From Sitta carolinensis (taxonomy: Eukaryota; Chordata; Aves; Passeriformes; Sittidae), in contig CM063288.1 in assembly GCA_032173965.1 (NCBI GenBank), positions 15,914,501 through 15,978,500 on the forward strand: DNA of 64,000 nt, in the 5' to 3' direction. Under the pieces are notes generated by a model. It made no database searches. It worked only from the letters and a program-made list of their open reading frames with translations, and was not told the origin of the DNA. Positions 22,356 to 34,760 of this stretch are shown here, piece after piece (position 1 is the first letter of the stretch; every line of letters begins with the position of its first letter). Position numbers and translations under genes: made by a program.

Positions 22356-25300
22356 CCTGCATAGTGGACTGGGGGCAGAGGGAAGGTGGAAGGGACAGCC
22401 AGTCAGGCAGGAGGCATGGGGTGGGGCCGGGCGTGGGGCTGCCTGGGAACCCTGCTCACCTCCTGGCTCTGTTAAACTGTCTCAGGATGATCTCAGAGCT
22501 TCTCTTCTGTGAACAGCCCAAGCCCTTCCTTCCCAGCCGGCAGGCGCCAGCAGGCCCTGGGCAGCCGTCGGGGACAGCACCACTATCTCTGCCACCCAGC
22601 CGCTGCCTGCCCGCTCGCACCAGCTGCCTCTGGGAGCATCTGTGCCCCAGCTCACCTCCGTGAATTATTTAAAGCTTCTCCGGGTGCTGCAGGAAGATGA
22701 TAATATCAGACCTGGGGAAGAATGGGAAGCTGGGGACATTGAATGGCTGGTGGGGAGCAGCTCCTGCCCATGCTTGGGGTCTATGGCACCCCTGGAAGCA
22801 TATCTCTACAGTCAGGCTGGCTTCGGGGACAGGACTCAAGAACAGCTGGTGTGAAACTGTGACTCTGGAGCCGGAGAGGAGATACGACCAATGCAGGAGA
22901 GGAGGGTGTTACCCCTTTCACAACACCCAGGATTGCCCCAAGGGTGCAGACAGGGATCTGAGGCAGGCAGAGGTGTCAGGGCCAGCCAAGGTGCCCCGGT
23001 GTGGGGGCGGTGAGGGTGGAGGGGCGCAGGTGGGTGGCCCCCGGCCCTCTCGAGGCTGATTGCGGATCCGCCTGGCAGGGATGCGGAACCTGCCGAAATA
23101 GCGGATTTAATTATCTCCGTGGAGCAGCGGGAAACCAGAGAACAGGGAGGGGGTGGTGGGTACATGGTGCTAGGGTGTCGCAGCAGGGGAGCACTGAGGG
23201 CTTGATCTAGCAAGGCTGTGCCCCACACAGCCTCCAGCCCCACAGCAGCTCCTCAGCAGTCCCATGCCAAGAGACCCCTTCCTGCTTCTCCTGTAGGAAG
23301 GACGCAGCCCCATGCCGCAGAGTAGTCCCCTCTGTCAGGGACCCCACACAAGGCTGGGGACCCCCTCAGCCGTGCAGCCCCCTCCCAGCCCCAGCCCTGC
23401 TCAGTATGCTGCACGCTCCCTCTGGGCACTGGGCAGGAACTCTTCATTTCACACATCATTTCCTGCTGCTGCTGCTGCAGAGCCACCTGCAGCCCCATCC
23501 CTGTTCCCCCTCAGCTGCCCCATCCTCATCCCCTTGGCATCAGCCCCCCAGCTGGCCCTGGGACTGCTTGGTGCACACTGCTGTCCGTGTGCCCTTGGCA
23601 CTGCCCATGGCCATTGCATGCTGTCTCCTGGGAACTGTTCCTTTGTCACCACCTGCCGTCCCTGTACACTCAGCACTAATCCTTGGCACGATGCCTCATC
23701 CCCTCTGCACTGTTCCCTTATCACTGACTGCCATCCTTGTCCCCTTGGCTCCTCCAGCACCTCTCTGCCCCCTTAGCCCTTCTCCTTTCCAAGGGGTGCT
23801 CCTAACTGCCAACACAGCCAGACTCCCCTGCCTACTCTGCTTTGAGCCTCAGCCAGGAAAAACTCTGCTTTTTTTCCCAGGAGATGTGCCCTGGCACCCC
23901 AGCCAGCATGGATCTGGGGTGCTCCTTGCTGCACCAGATGCTTCAGCACAGAAGGGTGCCTGGTTCCAGGGGTCCCCAGGTCTGGAAGAGTTAACAGGCA
24001 GGGGCTGGGAGGTGAGGGAGCAGCAGGAGCAACCAGGAGTGATCAATACGGTGTGTTGGAGCCGTGCACAAATCGCAGCTTGGAGCCATAAATCTCCCTC
24101 CCGTCACATGCGATGAGGATGAGCAGGGAGCTTATCTCCTGGCTGCGGAGCTGCCAGCCGCTCCTCCTGCACGTGCCCCACCGCGCTCTGCCGTGGGACC
24201 ATGCCAGTCCGGAGGGGAGCTGCAGCCTCCGGCTCCACCAGGCACCCCAGTGTCCTCGCAGGGTGAGCAGTAGGTCAGTGCTGGGGTGGCTGGCAACTCC
24301 CAGGCGTGGGTATAGCCTGGTTACATCCATGAGGATCACTTTTGTGGGAGCAGGCAGGATTCAGACGAGGGCTGGAGGCCAGGATGATAGACTGGCTCTG
24401 GGCATGATATCCTGAAACAGCTGAAGCCACCCTGGCTCTCTGGCTGCTCCTGCCAGCCACCTGAGATGAATCACCCAGGACAAGTGAGTCACCTGCCGGC
24501 CCCCCTGGCCTTGGCCACGTTGGCAGCAGAGCTTGGCAGCAGCATCCACTACACTTCTTCACCCTCCCCTTGGCACAGAAGCAGGGCTGTTGCTGCTCCA
24601 CTTTCTGCAAGGGAAGAGCTGCGAGGAGCTGTCCAACGGCTTGTGGAAGAACAGTCAACATAAGACACATGGCAGGGTTGCAATAGTGAATCCAGTGCTC
24701 TGTGTCCCTTCCCAAGGCAGATGCCAGGTGACCCCCATCCAAGCAGCAAATGCTTCAGGCAGGCTCGGACTATAGGCACGTGGCAAGCAGCCTGCTAGTG
24801 GCGTCTGTCTGGGAGCAATTTAATCTGTCCAATCCAAGGAAATCCAGCTCATCCAGATATGGAAAGCACCTGTGCCTGGAGCAGCAGGCAGGCAGGCGGG
24901 CAGGTAGGCAGGCTGCACCCATAACCCCATTCCATGACCCTGGCCAGGCCCCAGCTGCACCAGTATGGTGTGGCCTGTTATTTATGGGAGCTGTGGTGAG
25001 GCCAGGGCTGCTCTGTGCTGGAAAGCTACTGCCCAGAGCATCCCTCAGCTGAGCCAGCTGGTGACTGTATGCCCAGAGGAGGGCATATATGCTGTCACTT
25101 CAACCAGTGCATGTGAGTCCAGAGGCTCCTGCAGCCTCCTGCTGCAGGCAGCCCTGGGAAGTGGTGCCCTGGCCAGGGGAGGACCAGGATGTGTCGCTGG
25201 GTGCTGCCCAGACCTCAGCAGGAATCAGTCTTGGCCACCAAGGGTTGGCAGCTATCCCCATCCTGCCTGAGAGCCTGGATTGGTGCAGTGCATCAGCCAT

Positions 25301-25910
25301 GAGCTGTGGCCCCGAAGCAGGCGGGGTGGATGCCAGGACCCTGTTCCTCTCCAGGATCTCCCAACCAAGCTTACTGTGAAGTCAGCAGCTGAGCTGGCAT
25401 TGATTTATTGATCCAGCATTCATAGGGTGGGAGCTGGGAGGGGCTCAGGCTTTGATCAGCCTCCTGCAGAGGACACAGGCATCAAAGGCTGATGCGTGGG
25501 CAGCAGGGACCTCTCTCTGGGACAACGGGGAAATCCAGCTGCTGTCTTGGTGGGCATGGCTGGACTGGGGGCCTGAATGCTCAGGTAGCTACAACTGGCA
25601 CTCGCACCCTTTCTGGTGGTGCTGGGGAAGCAGGAGCCAGGTAGCCCCTAGATAATGCTGATCCCCGGGCAAGCAGGGGTACCACAACAATGAACAGTTT
25701 CTCTCCTGTGCTGCAGGCAGTAGTGTATCTGCCAATCACAGTAGAAGAAGCAGATTTGGCTGCAACTCATTCTGGGGTACAACAGGCAGTGATGTAGGGC
25801 AGTGTAGGCCCCATGGCTGTGCCTGGGTCTGCCCCAAAGGTAGATGAGCAGGAGAGGTGAAGGGAGCAGGGCAGATGTTAGTGCAGCTGCTATGCAGGGG
25901 TGACAGGTGG
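22356..25910. other. Non-coding stretch, nothing recognised
   Basis: GC-rich sequence with overlapping unsupported open frames in many phases. Apart from the short CAGG repeat listed separately, I see no exon, RNA gene or named element. Confidence 0.45.
24885..24914. repeat. (CAGG)n short tandem repeat
   Basis: About seven tetramer units, with CGGG and TAGG variants. Confidence 0.85.
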
Positions 25911-26016
25911 GATAAACGATCCTGGGTTCTCCAGGGGCCAGTAAATTAGAATCAATAGGAAGCACGAATAATTTATTTGTTTGACATCGCCTGTTAATTA
26001 ACTGGGCTGATGAGTG
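25911..26016. promoter_or_regulatory. Candidate conserved non-coding element E
   Basis: AT-rich block: gtaaattagaatcaatagg, cgaataatttatttg, tgacatcgcctgttaattaa. It combines Meis/Pbx-like (TGACA, ATCAAT) and homeodomain-like cores. Inference only. Confidence 0.3.
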
Positions 26017-26747
26017 TGATGGGGAGTGGCAGGAACCCTTCCACCTGCTCATTTGGTACCTTTCCACAAGGGCAGGGATTGGAATGGGTGTTCCATTCTC
26101 AGTTGCCCAGCATCCATCCCTTCCCTCAGCAGTGGGGTGGGACAGGAGGGGACAGCATGCAAGGGCTCTTCGTAATGGCCTGACCAGCCGTGGCAGGGCA
26201 CAATGTGGGGAAAGGCTGAACATGGGGATGCTGCATGGCCAGTAGATGAGCAGTGCACATGGTCCCTGCATGGTCCCCCTTGCTCAGCATTTCCTCCATG
26301 CCCAGGCACTGCTAGACCTTGGCTCCTGCACCTGCCTGGCTGCTGCTGTTCTGGTGTGACACATGTGCTTGCTCCACCAGCCAAGCATGCCTCTAACCAG
26401 GGCTACCTCTTCAGGCTGCCTCTACGTCCTCCCACTCCTGCCCTGTCCCCAGCACAGCTGGTGGCTGCACTGGCAGGGTCACTGGCTTGGCACTTGCCCA
26501 CGTGTTGTCCACACTCCCAGCACACGTCCTTGGCTCTGCCTTGCCTGCATCCTGCCAGGTTCAAATGCATCCTTGGCAGCTCCATCAGGAATGGCTGCAA
26601 GCACAACTGGCTGGTGATGTGTGCCTAGGCATTGGTACCCCCACCAGAGTGTGGGCACAGAGCTGTCCCAGGTCCCTGCTGGCAGGGTGCTAGGCTGTCC
26701 CTGCTCTACAGGCCTGCCTCAGCCCCAGGCAGCACCGTCACCTCCCT

Positions 26748-26970
26748 CTGTTTTTTTTTTAAAGAATAACATTTCTGCTAAATACTTTAATCAGATTAGT
26801 AGCAGTGTGTCTGCAGTGCTGTTAAATCAATGCTCCCCAACACATCTCGGCGGCTAGAAATCAATTACTGTTTAAGCCGTGCCTTGGTCCCTGGCCTGCG
26901 ATCAATATGGGAGATGTATTACTCTCCCAGAGACTTTCCCACTAAAAACCTTTCATTTGTATAACAGGAG
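26748..26970. promoter_or_regulatory. Candidate conserved non-coding element F
   Basis: Starts at a T11-type run, then aaagaataac, ctttaatcagattag, gttaaatcaatgctcc, gaaatcaattactg, gcgatcaatatggg and cccactaaaaacc. There are repeated ATCAAT cores (at least three) and no open frame over the block. Inference only. Confidence 0.35.
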
Positions 26971-27429
26971 CTCAGGCAAAGTGCTGGTGCCCTCCCTTCC
27001 CACCTGCTCCTCAAGGACCAGGCAGCCCCATCCCAGCTTCAGTCTGGAAGGCTGCTGGGGCCAGCTGGTTTGGAGACTGTATGACATAGGACAATCCCTG
27101 CCCCAGGAGGAGGTGTGCAATACTGGGCCAGCACAAAGTGTGCAGGACTGGGTCCTGTAGATGATGGGGTAGCAGGTTAGAGACCCACAGGCAGGGTTGT
27201 CTGGTGCCCCTGGGGCCTCCTGGCCCGTGTTCCAGTGTGGCTGAATCCTCTGCCAGCTCCAATACCTACTGCCTTGGCTTCTGCCCATCACTGCATCCCA
27301 ACCAGGGCACTGCCAGACCCAGGAATCACACAAGGAGGGTACGACCACTGTCCCATATGCCCCTGCCCCAGAGCTTTGCCCCTCTGTAGACCCCTCTCTC
27401 CAAAGGGCTTTTTCCCTCCTCCTCCATCT

Positions 27430-27535
27430 TTGTCACATAATTTGGAGAGTGATTTCCATTATTCATGATAAGGATCTTTAATTAGCTGTGAATATTAATG
27501 ACTTACCCTGTAATTAATCATGCTTTGCATGCTGG
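27430..27535. promoter_or_regulatory. Candidate conserved non-coding element G
   Basis: ccattattcatgataagg, ctttaattagctg, atattaatgac and gtaattaatcatgctttgca. Dense TAATTA cores lie next to GCTTTGCAT, the reverse complement of the octamer-like ATGCAAAGC seen at 16826-16896. Confidence 0.4.
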
Positions 27536-28370
27536 GGGGAGCAGCTCCTAGCACCACCTTGGCTAAGTGTGGATGGTTCCTGCAGTGGCAGCAGCCCCAG
27601 TGTCTCCCCCCATCACAGGTCAGCATCCCCACCCACCCCATGGAAGGAAGTGGCCCTCCATAAACACACTGGCACCTTACCATTTGGGGATTCATCCTCA
27701 CATCCCTAGGCCAGGGCTAAGGGGTGCTGTGAGTCACAGTGAGGGGCTGCTCTCACCCTTCTCCCTAACCAGCTCTTGCTTCAAGAGCTGGGGCAGCCTG
27801 GGCTGTGCTGGGATCATATCTCCTTGCCCAGCTCTGCAGGTGCCTGTGAGGGATGAAAAGTGGTTTTCGGTGTGTCGCTTGCCCTTCTGCCCCATGCAGT
27901 GCGCTCTGGCAGGCTCCAGGCTGGGTCCTGCTGGGTGGGGGCTGCTGGGCCAAAGCCCTGCAGGGCAGGTCTGCATTGACCAAATCCACCTCACCCCTCT
28001 GCAGCTGCAGGGGCCCTGCCTGAAGCAGACAGGCATCATCCTTCTTGCAGCTCCCTGTCCTATCTGCCTGTCTGTGTGCACGTTACCTCTCAGCCTCTGC
28101 TGTCAGAGAATGTATGCAGTCCCAAATCTTGCCTGGTTGCCCCAAATTTTGTTCTAGCATTGTCTGCACTCAGGAGAAACTGAGGCACCAGGGCTGGTAG
28201 GGCATCACTGCCTGTCCCCCATCCTGGCATGGCAGGGATGTCCCAGGTGCCAGGTGAGAGTGCCAGGGTTGGATGTCCCAGATGCCTGGGTGACGGATGG
28301 CGAGTGCAGGCAGCTGCTGGCCACCGGAGGCCTCTGCCTGCCTGTGCCAAGCGCTCCCACGAGGGCAGAG

Positions 28371-28460
28371 TTTGCTTAAACAGAGACAGATTTAACTATT
28401 TCCATTACAGCTAAATGATGAGCCCCATAAACTTTATGGCTCCATGCGCATGAGAGCGGC
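28371..28460. promoter_or_regulatory. Candidate conserved non-coding element H
   Basis: gcttaaacagagacagattt, aactatttccattacagc, ccataaactttatggc. The last part is a small inverted repeat around CATAAA/TTTATG. Inference only. Confidence 0.3.
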
Positions 28461-31400
28461 TCTAATGGCCTTCACCATCTGGAGGAGATGGCTCCGTGGG
28501 GGACCTGCCGCCCGCTGCCTGCCCACAGCCAGGACCTGCGTGCAGAACCAGAGCCTTCCCGGCACAGGCATTGGTATGTGGCTGCCAGCACCTGCAGGTG
28601 GCACGATACCACTGGCTCTGTGTGGGGCTGCCTGTGTTTGACCCCACTGTGACCCTGCTGTGGAGCAGATGAGCTGTACATAGAGGTGGCCCAGTTAGCC
28701 CTGGGATTTTGGTGGCCTGCAGCCCTGCTTGTACCCACACTGCAGCAGGGTGAGGGGAGAGCACTCCTGGGTTCCTTTTCCTTCCATCCTCTGCCTCACA
28801 ACTCTGCAGGGATAGGCTGAGAGCAGGTACTCACTCTGGTCCTGCCTGCACCTCCAAATGCTTCCAGCATGCTCTCTGCCACTTCTCTGCTGGTACCCTG
28901 CTGCAGGATTTTGCCACTGGTGGGTGCAGGAAGACTGCCCAGCAAGGTCGTGCTCTGAATACCCAGCTGCCCCTCTCTGGTGCCCATCCGAGGCCTGCTG
29001 GTTGCTGATTGTTGCAGGTTTGTAGAGGGTTGTGGGGCACCTGCATCAATCACCCCCTGCAGAGGGCTGTTGGTATGGCTGCAATCCATGAAGGGATGCT
29101 GCTGGGCTGGCAGTCCAAAGCAGGGTACTGCAGGTACAGCCCTGAGGGGTGGATGGATGGGCAGGCACAGGTGTGGACACAAAAGCCATTGCCTCTGTCC
29201 TCCTAACCCCTGATTTTTGTGGCTCTTATGGCAGCAACCCCATGGTGCAGAGCATTTGCCCATGACTGTGGGCTGGTGGGAGTGTGGCTGCATGGCCATG
29301 GCCATCCAGGGCAGGAGGGCTGTGAGGCTGCTAGCTCCCAGCCTGGAGCAGACAGCGAGGGCTGGGGCTGCTGGCATGGTGCTGCAGCAGAGGATTAGGT
29401 TTGGTGCAGGAGAGCCAGAGAGATGCTTTGAAGTCTCATGAATATGAATCAGTGGCTTGGGGCAGGAACGGAGGGTCTACGGCTAATCTCTCCCTTGCCA
29501 TGGTGACAAGTATGACAAACAGTGTGTGGGCCGGGAGGGAGGGTAGGGAGCAGGCAGGGGACAAGGGATGGCAGGAAGGGGAGCCCTGGTGAAGAGGGGC
29601 ATGTGGCCGGCACATGCTGGGGTGCTGCATGTGCCCAGAGAGCCTCCCCCATCCTTGTGCCCACCTTGGCTCCTGGAACCCCACTCTGAACAGAGTGCTG
29701 TCCCCTCGGATGCTGGCACCCTGCTGGGCTCTGGGCCCCAGGGCAGAAGTGGCAGTGTTGCTGCTGGCAGTCCCCATCTGGCACAGCACTGCAGGTGCCC
29801 CTGCTTGCCACCGGTGGCCAGGCAGGGAGTGCAGTCAGTGCAGGCAGGATAGAGCTCCTCAGGGCCAGCAGTGTGGGCAGGGACAGCTGGCTCAGCTCAG
29901 CCCTGCTGAGTGTTTGGCCAGAGGCAGGGGTGCAGCTGGGGTCAGGGTACCACAGCTAGGAAAGGGACCCAGCCCTTTCCTGAGCCCATCCCACCACCAG
30001 CCCAGCCTTATATGAGCTGGTAGAACCCCCATGGGACCCAGCCAGCTCCCATCGATCCAGGTCATGTGCCATCTGCTCAGTGGTGCTGTGGCCCTGCCTG
30101 CCATAGCCTGGGCTCCATGGAGATGTCATGTTTGGGTCTGTTCCTCCTGTGACAGCCTGAAGCCCTAGGTGCTCTCCTAGGAGACAGTAACTAGAGCAGA
30201 CGCTTGCTCCTAGCAGGACATGACTGGGGCTTGCAGGAGTCTCTGAGATCAATTTGCAGGTTGTTTTGATGCTCTCCTGTTGCAGCATGGCAGTGGCAGC
30301 TGCCTGCTCAGCCCAAGGGACTGTGCATGGATGAGCACTGGCTGGCAATGCTTGATGGGGTCCAAGCTCTGTTTGGGCTGGTGCAAGCCACAGAGAAGGC
30401 TGTTGGCTTTGCAGCCTCTCAAAGACTGTGGGTGCTGGCAGTGAGGTTGCTGTTTGCTCTGAGGGTGCCCAGAGCTGCCATCTCTCTTCCAGCACCCATG
30501 GCCCTGGATGCTATGGCTCAGGGCCAGGACAGATCACTGAGCAGGGAATTGTGTCCAGACTGATTGCTGGAGGACAGGGAGGGGAGAATGAGGGCTGGAG
30601 CCACATCGTGGCAGGAAGACAGACAAATGCAGAGCAGATGTTTAATTATCAGCACAGCGTTCTTGGATCCCTGAAAATCTCTGCATCCAAATGTAGATAT
30701 TTTATGGGAACATACGCTTCTGCTGAGAGCTGGAGCTGTAACACAGTGCCCACCTTCCCATGGACTGTGCATCACCAAGGCTGGCACTGTTTGCCTCTGC
30801 TGTGGATGGAGCCCCTGTAGGGCTGGAGTTGGGCTGGAGGGCCATCAGGAACTCTGTGCCATTGTAGGAATGAAGCTCACTGCAAGCTCACGGCCCTGGA
30901 GGCATGGTTCTCCATCCATCCTACTTCATTCCACTGTGAAGGGACATGCTGGGATGCAGCAGCTGCCACCCATGCCCAGCTGGGAGCATGGGACAGGGCC
31001 ATGGCCAGGCAAGGGCTGGAAACTGCTTTCTCCTTACATCCATCAGCTCTTGAAGCTGATCCCTACTGGCCAAGGAAATTTAGAGAGATTTCTTAAATTC
31101 CTCTGAACAGAGAACTGTGTGGCCTCTGTTTTTTTGAATTGCAAGGTGTGGGTGTACATGTCATCCCTGTAGACAGGCTGTCTCTCCTCTACCTCACAGC
31201 TCTCCCCTTGGCTGTTCTCTGGCACACCTGGGGCAGTTGGAGGGTTCTGCAATTGTTAGAGTGGGAGGTGGGGGATGCACGGGCCGAACAGGAAATGGAG
31301 CTGCCCAGGGTTCTGGGCTGGCCTGAGCTTTGTGCACCACTTGCCTCTTTGCTGCTGTAGGACCTGGAAAGGCAGCTGGAAAGCTGCGTGCCCTGCATGG

Positions 31401-32554
31401 GCTATGGACCACTGTATCCCTCAATACAGGGATATGCTATAGCTTCCTTGAGATATTCCAGCTTGAGGCTGCAGCCAGACATGGGGCTGGTCTGTAGCAC
31501 AGAGCCCAGTGCTGCATCTCTGTAACAGCATCCTGCAGGAAAGGGTTGGTGGAGGGCCGCCCTGGTCTCCCTGCCTGAGCACTGGGGCATGGCTGCCTGA
31601 CTATGCCAAGTAAAGTAATCAGCAAGAAGAAACAAGTACAGGCTGGTCCTCACCCACAGGCAGGTGTGAGGAGCACTGGGACAGAAAGCACTGAAGACCC
31701 CTATCTAGCATCAGTGTGAAAGACCTCTGCAATCCAGGGGAGCCCCCAGGCTGGGGCTTTGCCACAGGAGTGGGCTCAGCTCAGGGGCAGTGGGCCTCCC
31801 TGGGTCTCCCCTACCAGTTCTGCAGAGCTGCTGGGGAGATGCCCATGCTGAGGGAGGGATTTCCAACAGCACATTAGGGATGGCAGCAGTCTGTCCCCAA
31901 CATGGAAATCTCATCCCAGGCAGCCCAGCCTGCTTTCACTGCTCCGCAGTCCCTTGAGGCTGTAAACATTTTGGATTCCCTGCCTCGCCTGCTCAGGCAC
32001 CTTGCAGATTCAGGGCATGTTGCTGTCTTAAAACCTATTAGGTTTTCTGTCACCTCCCAGGGCCCATGAATCTGTGGGCCTGATGGAGCTGGGACTGAAA
32101 TGGTCCTGCAGGCAAATGGATCTGCACACCCTGCACACCACCACCTGCTCCCCGCATGGCTCTTCTCTCCACAGGCCTATAATCCCCCCAACCCATGGGA
32201 AACTGCTTCAGCATCATCCCCAGCAGGCTGGAACTGACTGCTCTTCTGTAGCTCAGCTGGAGTTTCCAGGGACATCCTGGGCATCAGGACATTAGCACAT
32301 CCAGCTAAAGCCAGGACTGTGCCCTGGCTGCCAGCTCTGCCAGTGGGCTTAGACCTGGGGCAAGAAAACAGTCTGTCACTCTTGCCAGCCTAATAAGCCC
32401 GGTCTTAGATTCCGGGACATTTTTCTTGCCACTGTTATGCTGTTTCACTGTCTGCATCCCTGCTCCTGGGAAGGGGGGAGTTAGTGATGCTGTGAGTGCT
32501 GGAACCCCTCAGGCAGTGGCAAATAAGGGCTACACGTGCAGCTGACAGACCCAA
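28461..32554. other. Non-coding stretch, nothing recognised
   Basis: GC-rich intergenic (or intronic) sequence without supported exons, RNA genes or named repeats. Confidence 0.45.
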
Positions 32555-32645
32555 ACCCTCATAAATCTCCTTTGCATGGCCCATGGCTCACCTAAGTAGA
32601 TTTGATTTGTCAAATATTAAAATTAATTTAGAATTGAGTGGTGGC
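32555..32645. promoter_or_regulatory. Candidate conserved non-coding element I
   Basis: cctcataaatctcctttgca is followed by gatttgatttgtcaaatatt and aaaattaatttagaattg. CTTTGCAT is again an octamer-like core next to AT-rich homeodomain-type sites. Confidence 0.35.
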
Positions 32646-32869
32646 CTGTGTGCGCACCCTGCTCTCCTGCCTTCCCCCCGCTGCCACCTCTGCTCCTGCC
32701 CAATGCATCATCCCCGGCCCCGCGCTCTCGCCCCAGCCGGGGCGCCGGGAGCCAGGATAAATCATCCTGCCGCGGCGCTCAAAGATGAGACGATTGCTTG
32801 CTCGGCGGCAGGGGATCACAGGGGAAATCACACCGCGTGCCACCCGCTCCGTGCCGGGGGCGGGGGAGA

Positions 32870-33045
32870 CGCCACGCTTAGGCAGAGATTTATTTATTTG
32901 ATTTTACTGGGCTGGGATTTTTTTTCATCTCTCAAACACCCACGAGGGAATTGCAGCCCCTGGAATATTAATGCCACACAGGACGCCAGCTCGTTAAAAT
33001 GTCACCTGGCTGTAATTTCTCCTGTGCTTATTATTCCCCAGGGAG
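32870..33045. promoter_or_regulatory. Candidate conserved non-coding element J
   Basis: gagatttatttatttgattt, a T9-type run, ggaatattaatgcc, ctcgttaaaatgtcacc, ggctgtaatttctcc and ttattattcccc. A CpG-bearing, GC-rich block precedes it (32690-32860). Inference only. Confidence 0.3.
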
Positions 33046-33399
33046 CGCGAGCTCCCATTCCTCCCTGCTCGTGGTGGTCCCAGCACATGGGGCAGCCCTG
33101 CCCGTCCCCCTTACTGCAGCCTGAACGCTGCTCTATCACATCACCCAAAATGTTTCTGGCCCTCTTCCACCACCGCAGAGGTGGGCTGCACCGTCTCCAG
33201 CATTTCCTGCTGAGCTGAGCCCCAGGAACCGATGCTGTGAAAGACAGCACCAGCATGGTGCAAACCCAGCCTCTGGCACAAGGGACAAGGGGTGTCACCG
33301 CGGGCAGAAGTGGAAGGGCAAGGGGTCAGCTAGCGGCCAGTGTTGGCATGGGCTGGGGACAGGGTGGCACAGGGAACAGCTGCCTTAAGGAAACTTTGG

Positions 33400-33625
33400 C
33401 TCAGTTCCTGCAAATTAATGTTTTTTTCCCAAACAGTTTCCTGGCGCTAAGCGCGACGCGGGGAGCAATTATCTTTAGTGTCGATGTTATTACCATAAAA
33501 ATTGCATTGAGGACTTTTCTCCTCCGATTAGAAAGTTAACGATCATCACTGCCTTCATTGTTCCCCGCACCGTGCTCGCTCTAATAAAGAGTCTGTGCAC
33601 TTTACTTTTCACTTAGCATGAAAAT
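33400..33625. promoter_or_regulatory. Candidate conserved non-coding element K
   Basis: About 220 bp that switches sharply from GC-rich flanks. Motifs include caaattaatg, gcgctaagcgcgacgcg, gcaattatctttagtgtcg, ttaccataaaaattgcattg, cgattagaaagttaacgatc, ctctaataaagagtc and cacttagcatgaaaattacc. Intact CpGs inside an AT-rich block argue for constraint. This is the most enhancer-like block of the upstream region by eye. Confidence 0.42.
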
Positions 33626-34143
33626 TACCCAGCTGCTGCTGTGCACGGCTGTGCAGACCCCGCGCTCACCTCCTGGTGACGGGCCCTTGGCAGGTACTGG
33701 GAAGGAGAAGCCGCCAGCTCGGCTGGGACGGACGGGCTGGCTGGCGGCTTCCCCGTGTGGTGGAGGCCAGGGCTTGGCTCAGGGCAGGGGATGCCATTGT
33801 CACAGCTGCCCATCCTCTCTCTGAGCCTCAGGGAGCACCTGAGGAAGCTTTTCTATGTGGTCTCCTTCTGGGATGTGCTGTCAGCAGTCCCTGCTCATGA
33901 CCATCTGCTGGGCATCCTTGGACCCACAAAAGCCCAACCCATAGGGATCACTCCTCTTTCTTTTGCCAAGGGCTTGGAGTGGAAGGGATTGGTCCAGTCT
34001 TGCCGTGATGGCTGCACTTCTACTTGAGACTCCACCATGGCTCTCCATCAGTGCATGGATCCATGCTGGGGCTCTCTCCTGGCCACACTCCCATTACCAC
34101 TCCCAGGCAGTGGCACAGGTGAGCCCTGCTGCTGTCACCTGCT

Positions 34144-34187
34144 GCCCTGCCCTGTCCTGCCCTGTCCTGCCCTGCTCTGCCCTGCAG
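34144..34187. repeat. (CCTGC/CCTGT)n pentamer repeat
   Basis: About nine units of CCTGY, with T/C variation, in a C-rich context. Confidence 0.85.
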
Positions 34188-34289
34188 ACAGTACAGCATT
34201 GCTGCATACGGCAAACTTGTGTTGTGCCTGCCTGTGGACATCCAGGCTCTGGCACTTGCCATCAATTCCATCACCTCTGATTTTCACAG

Positions 34290-34760
34290 GGAATATTTGC
34301 ATCGTTTTGTTCAATACCAGCATAGCTCTTTAAATGCTTGAAGTGCTGTAAAAATCTTAGCTAATCTTCAGAGACCTTTTTTTTTTTTTTTTCAAAAGCT
34401 CTTCATTACTCCCTAATTGTTCAAACTTCTCTTCTTTTCCTTCTGATTAAAAGCAGATTTTAGAAGTGCCGTTCAGTTTCTCAGCTATTTTCAAGTCAAA
34501 TGGATTCCATCCCCCTCTCCATGTATTAATAACCTGTTCTCGTGCATCCCCCAGTGAGCCAGTAAAAGCCCTTCTGAGCAGCGACAAGGTGACAGCAGCA
34601 CTCCGGAGGGAGCGATTGGAAGGGGGTTACAGCTTGGAGGGAAAGAGATCCATCCATCCAGCTATCTATCATCCATCCTGCTATCATCCATCTACCAGAG
34701 AAATAACATTTGCAATTCTGCTTTAGCTCTTCCTAATAATCATTAATATTTTCTTTTACC
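34290..34760. promoter_or_regulatory. AT-rich block, candidate non-coding element L, with ATCC tetramer tract
   Basis: Contains a T16-type run at 34378-34392, gattaaaagcagattttag, gtattaataacctg, an (ATCC)n-like tetramer tract at 34648-34694 and cctaataatcattaatattt. This is a mixture of simple repeats and homeodomain-like sites, so it is less certain than the other blocks. Confidence 0.25.
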
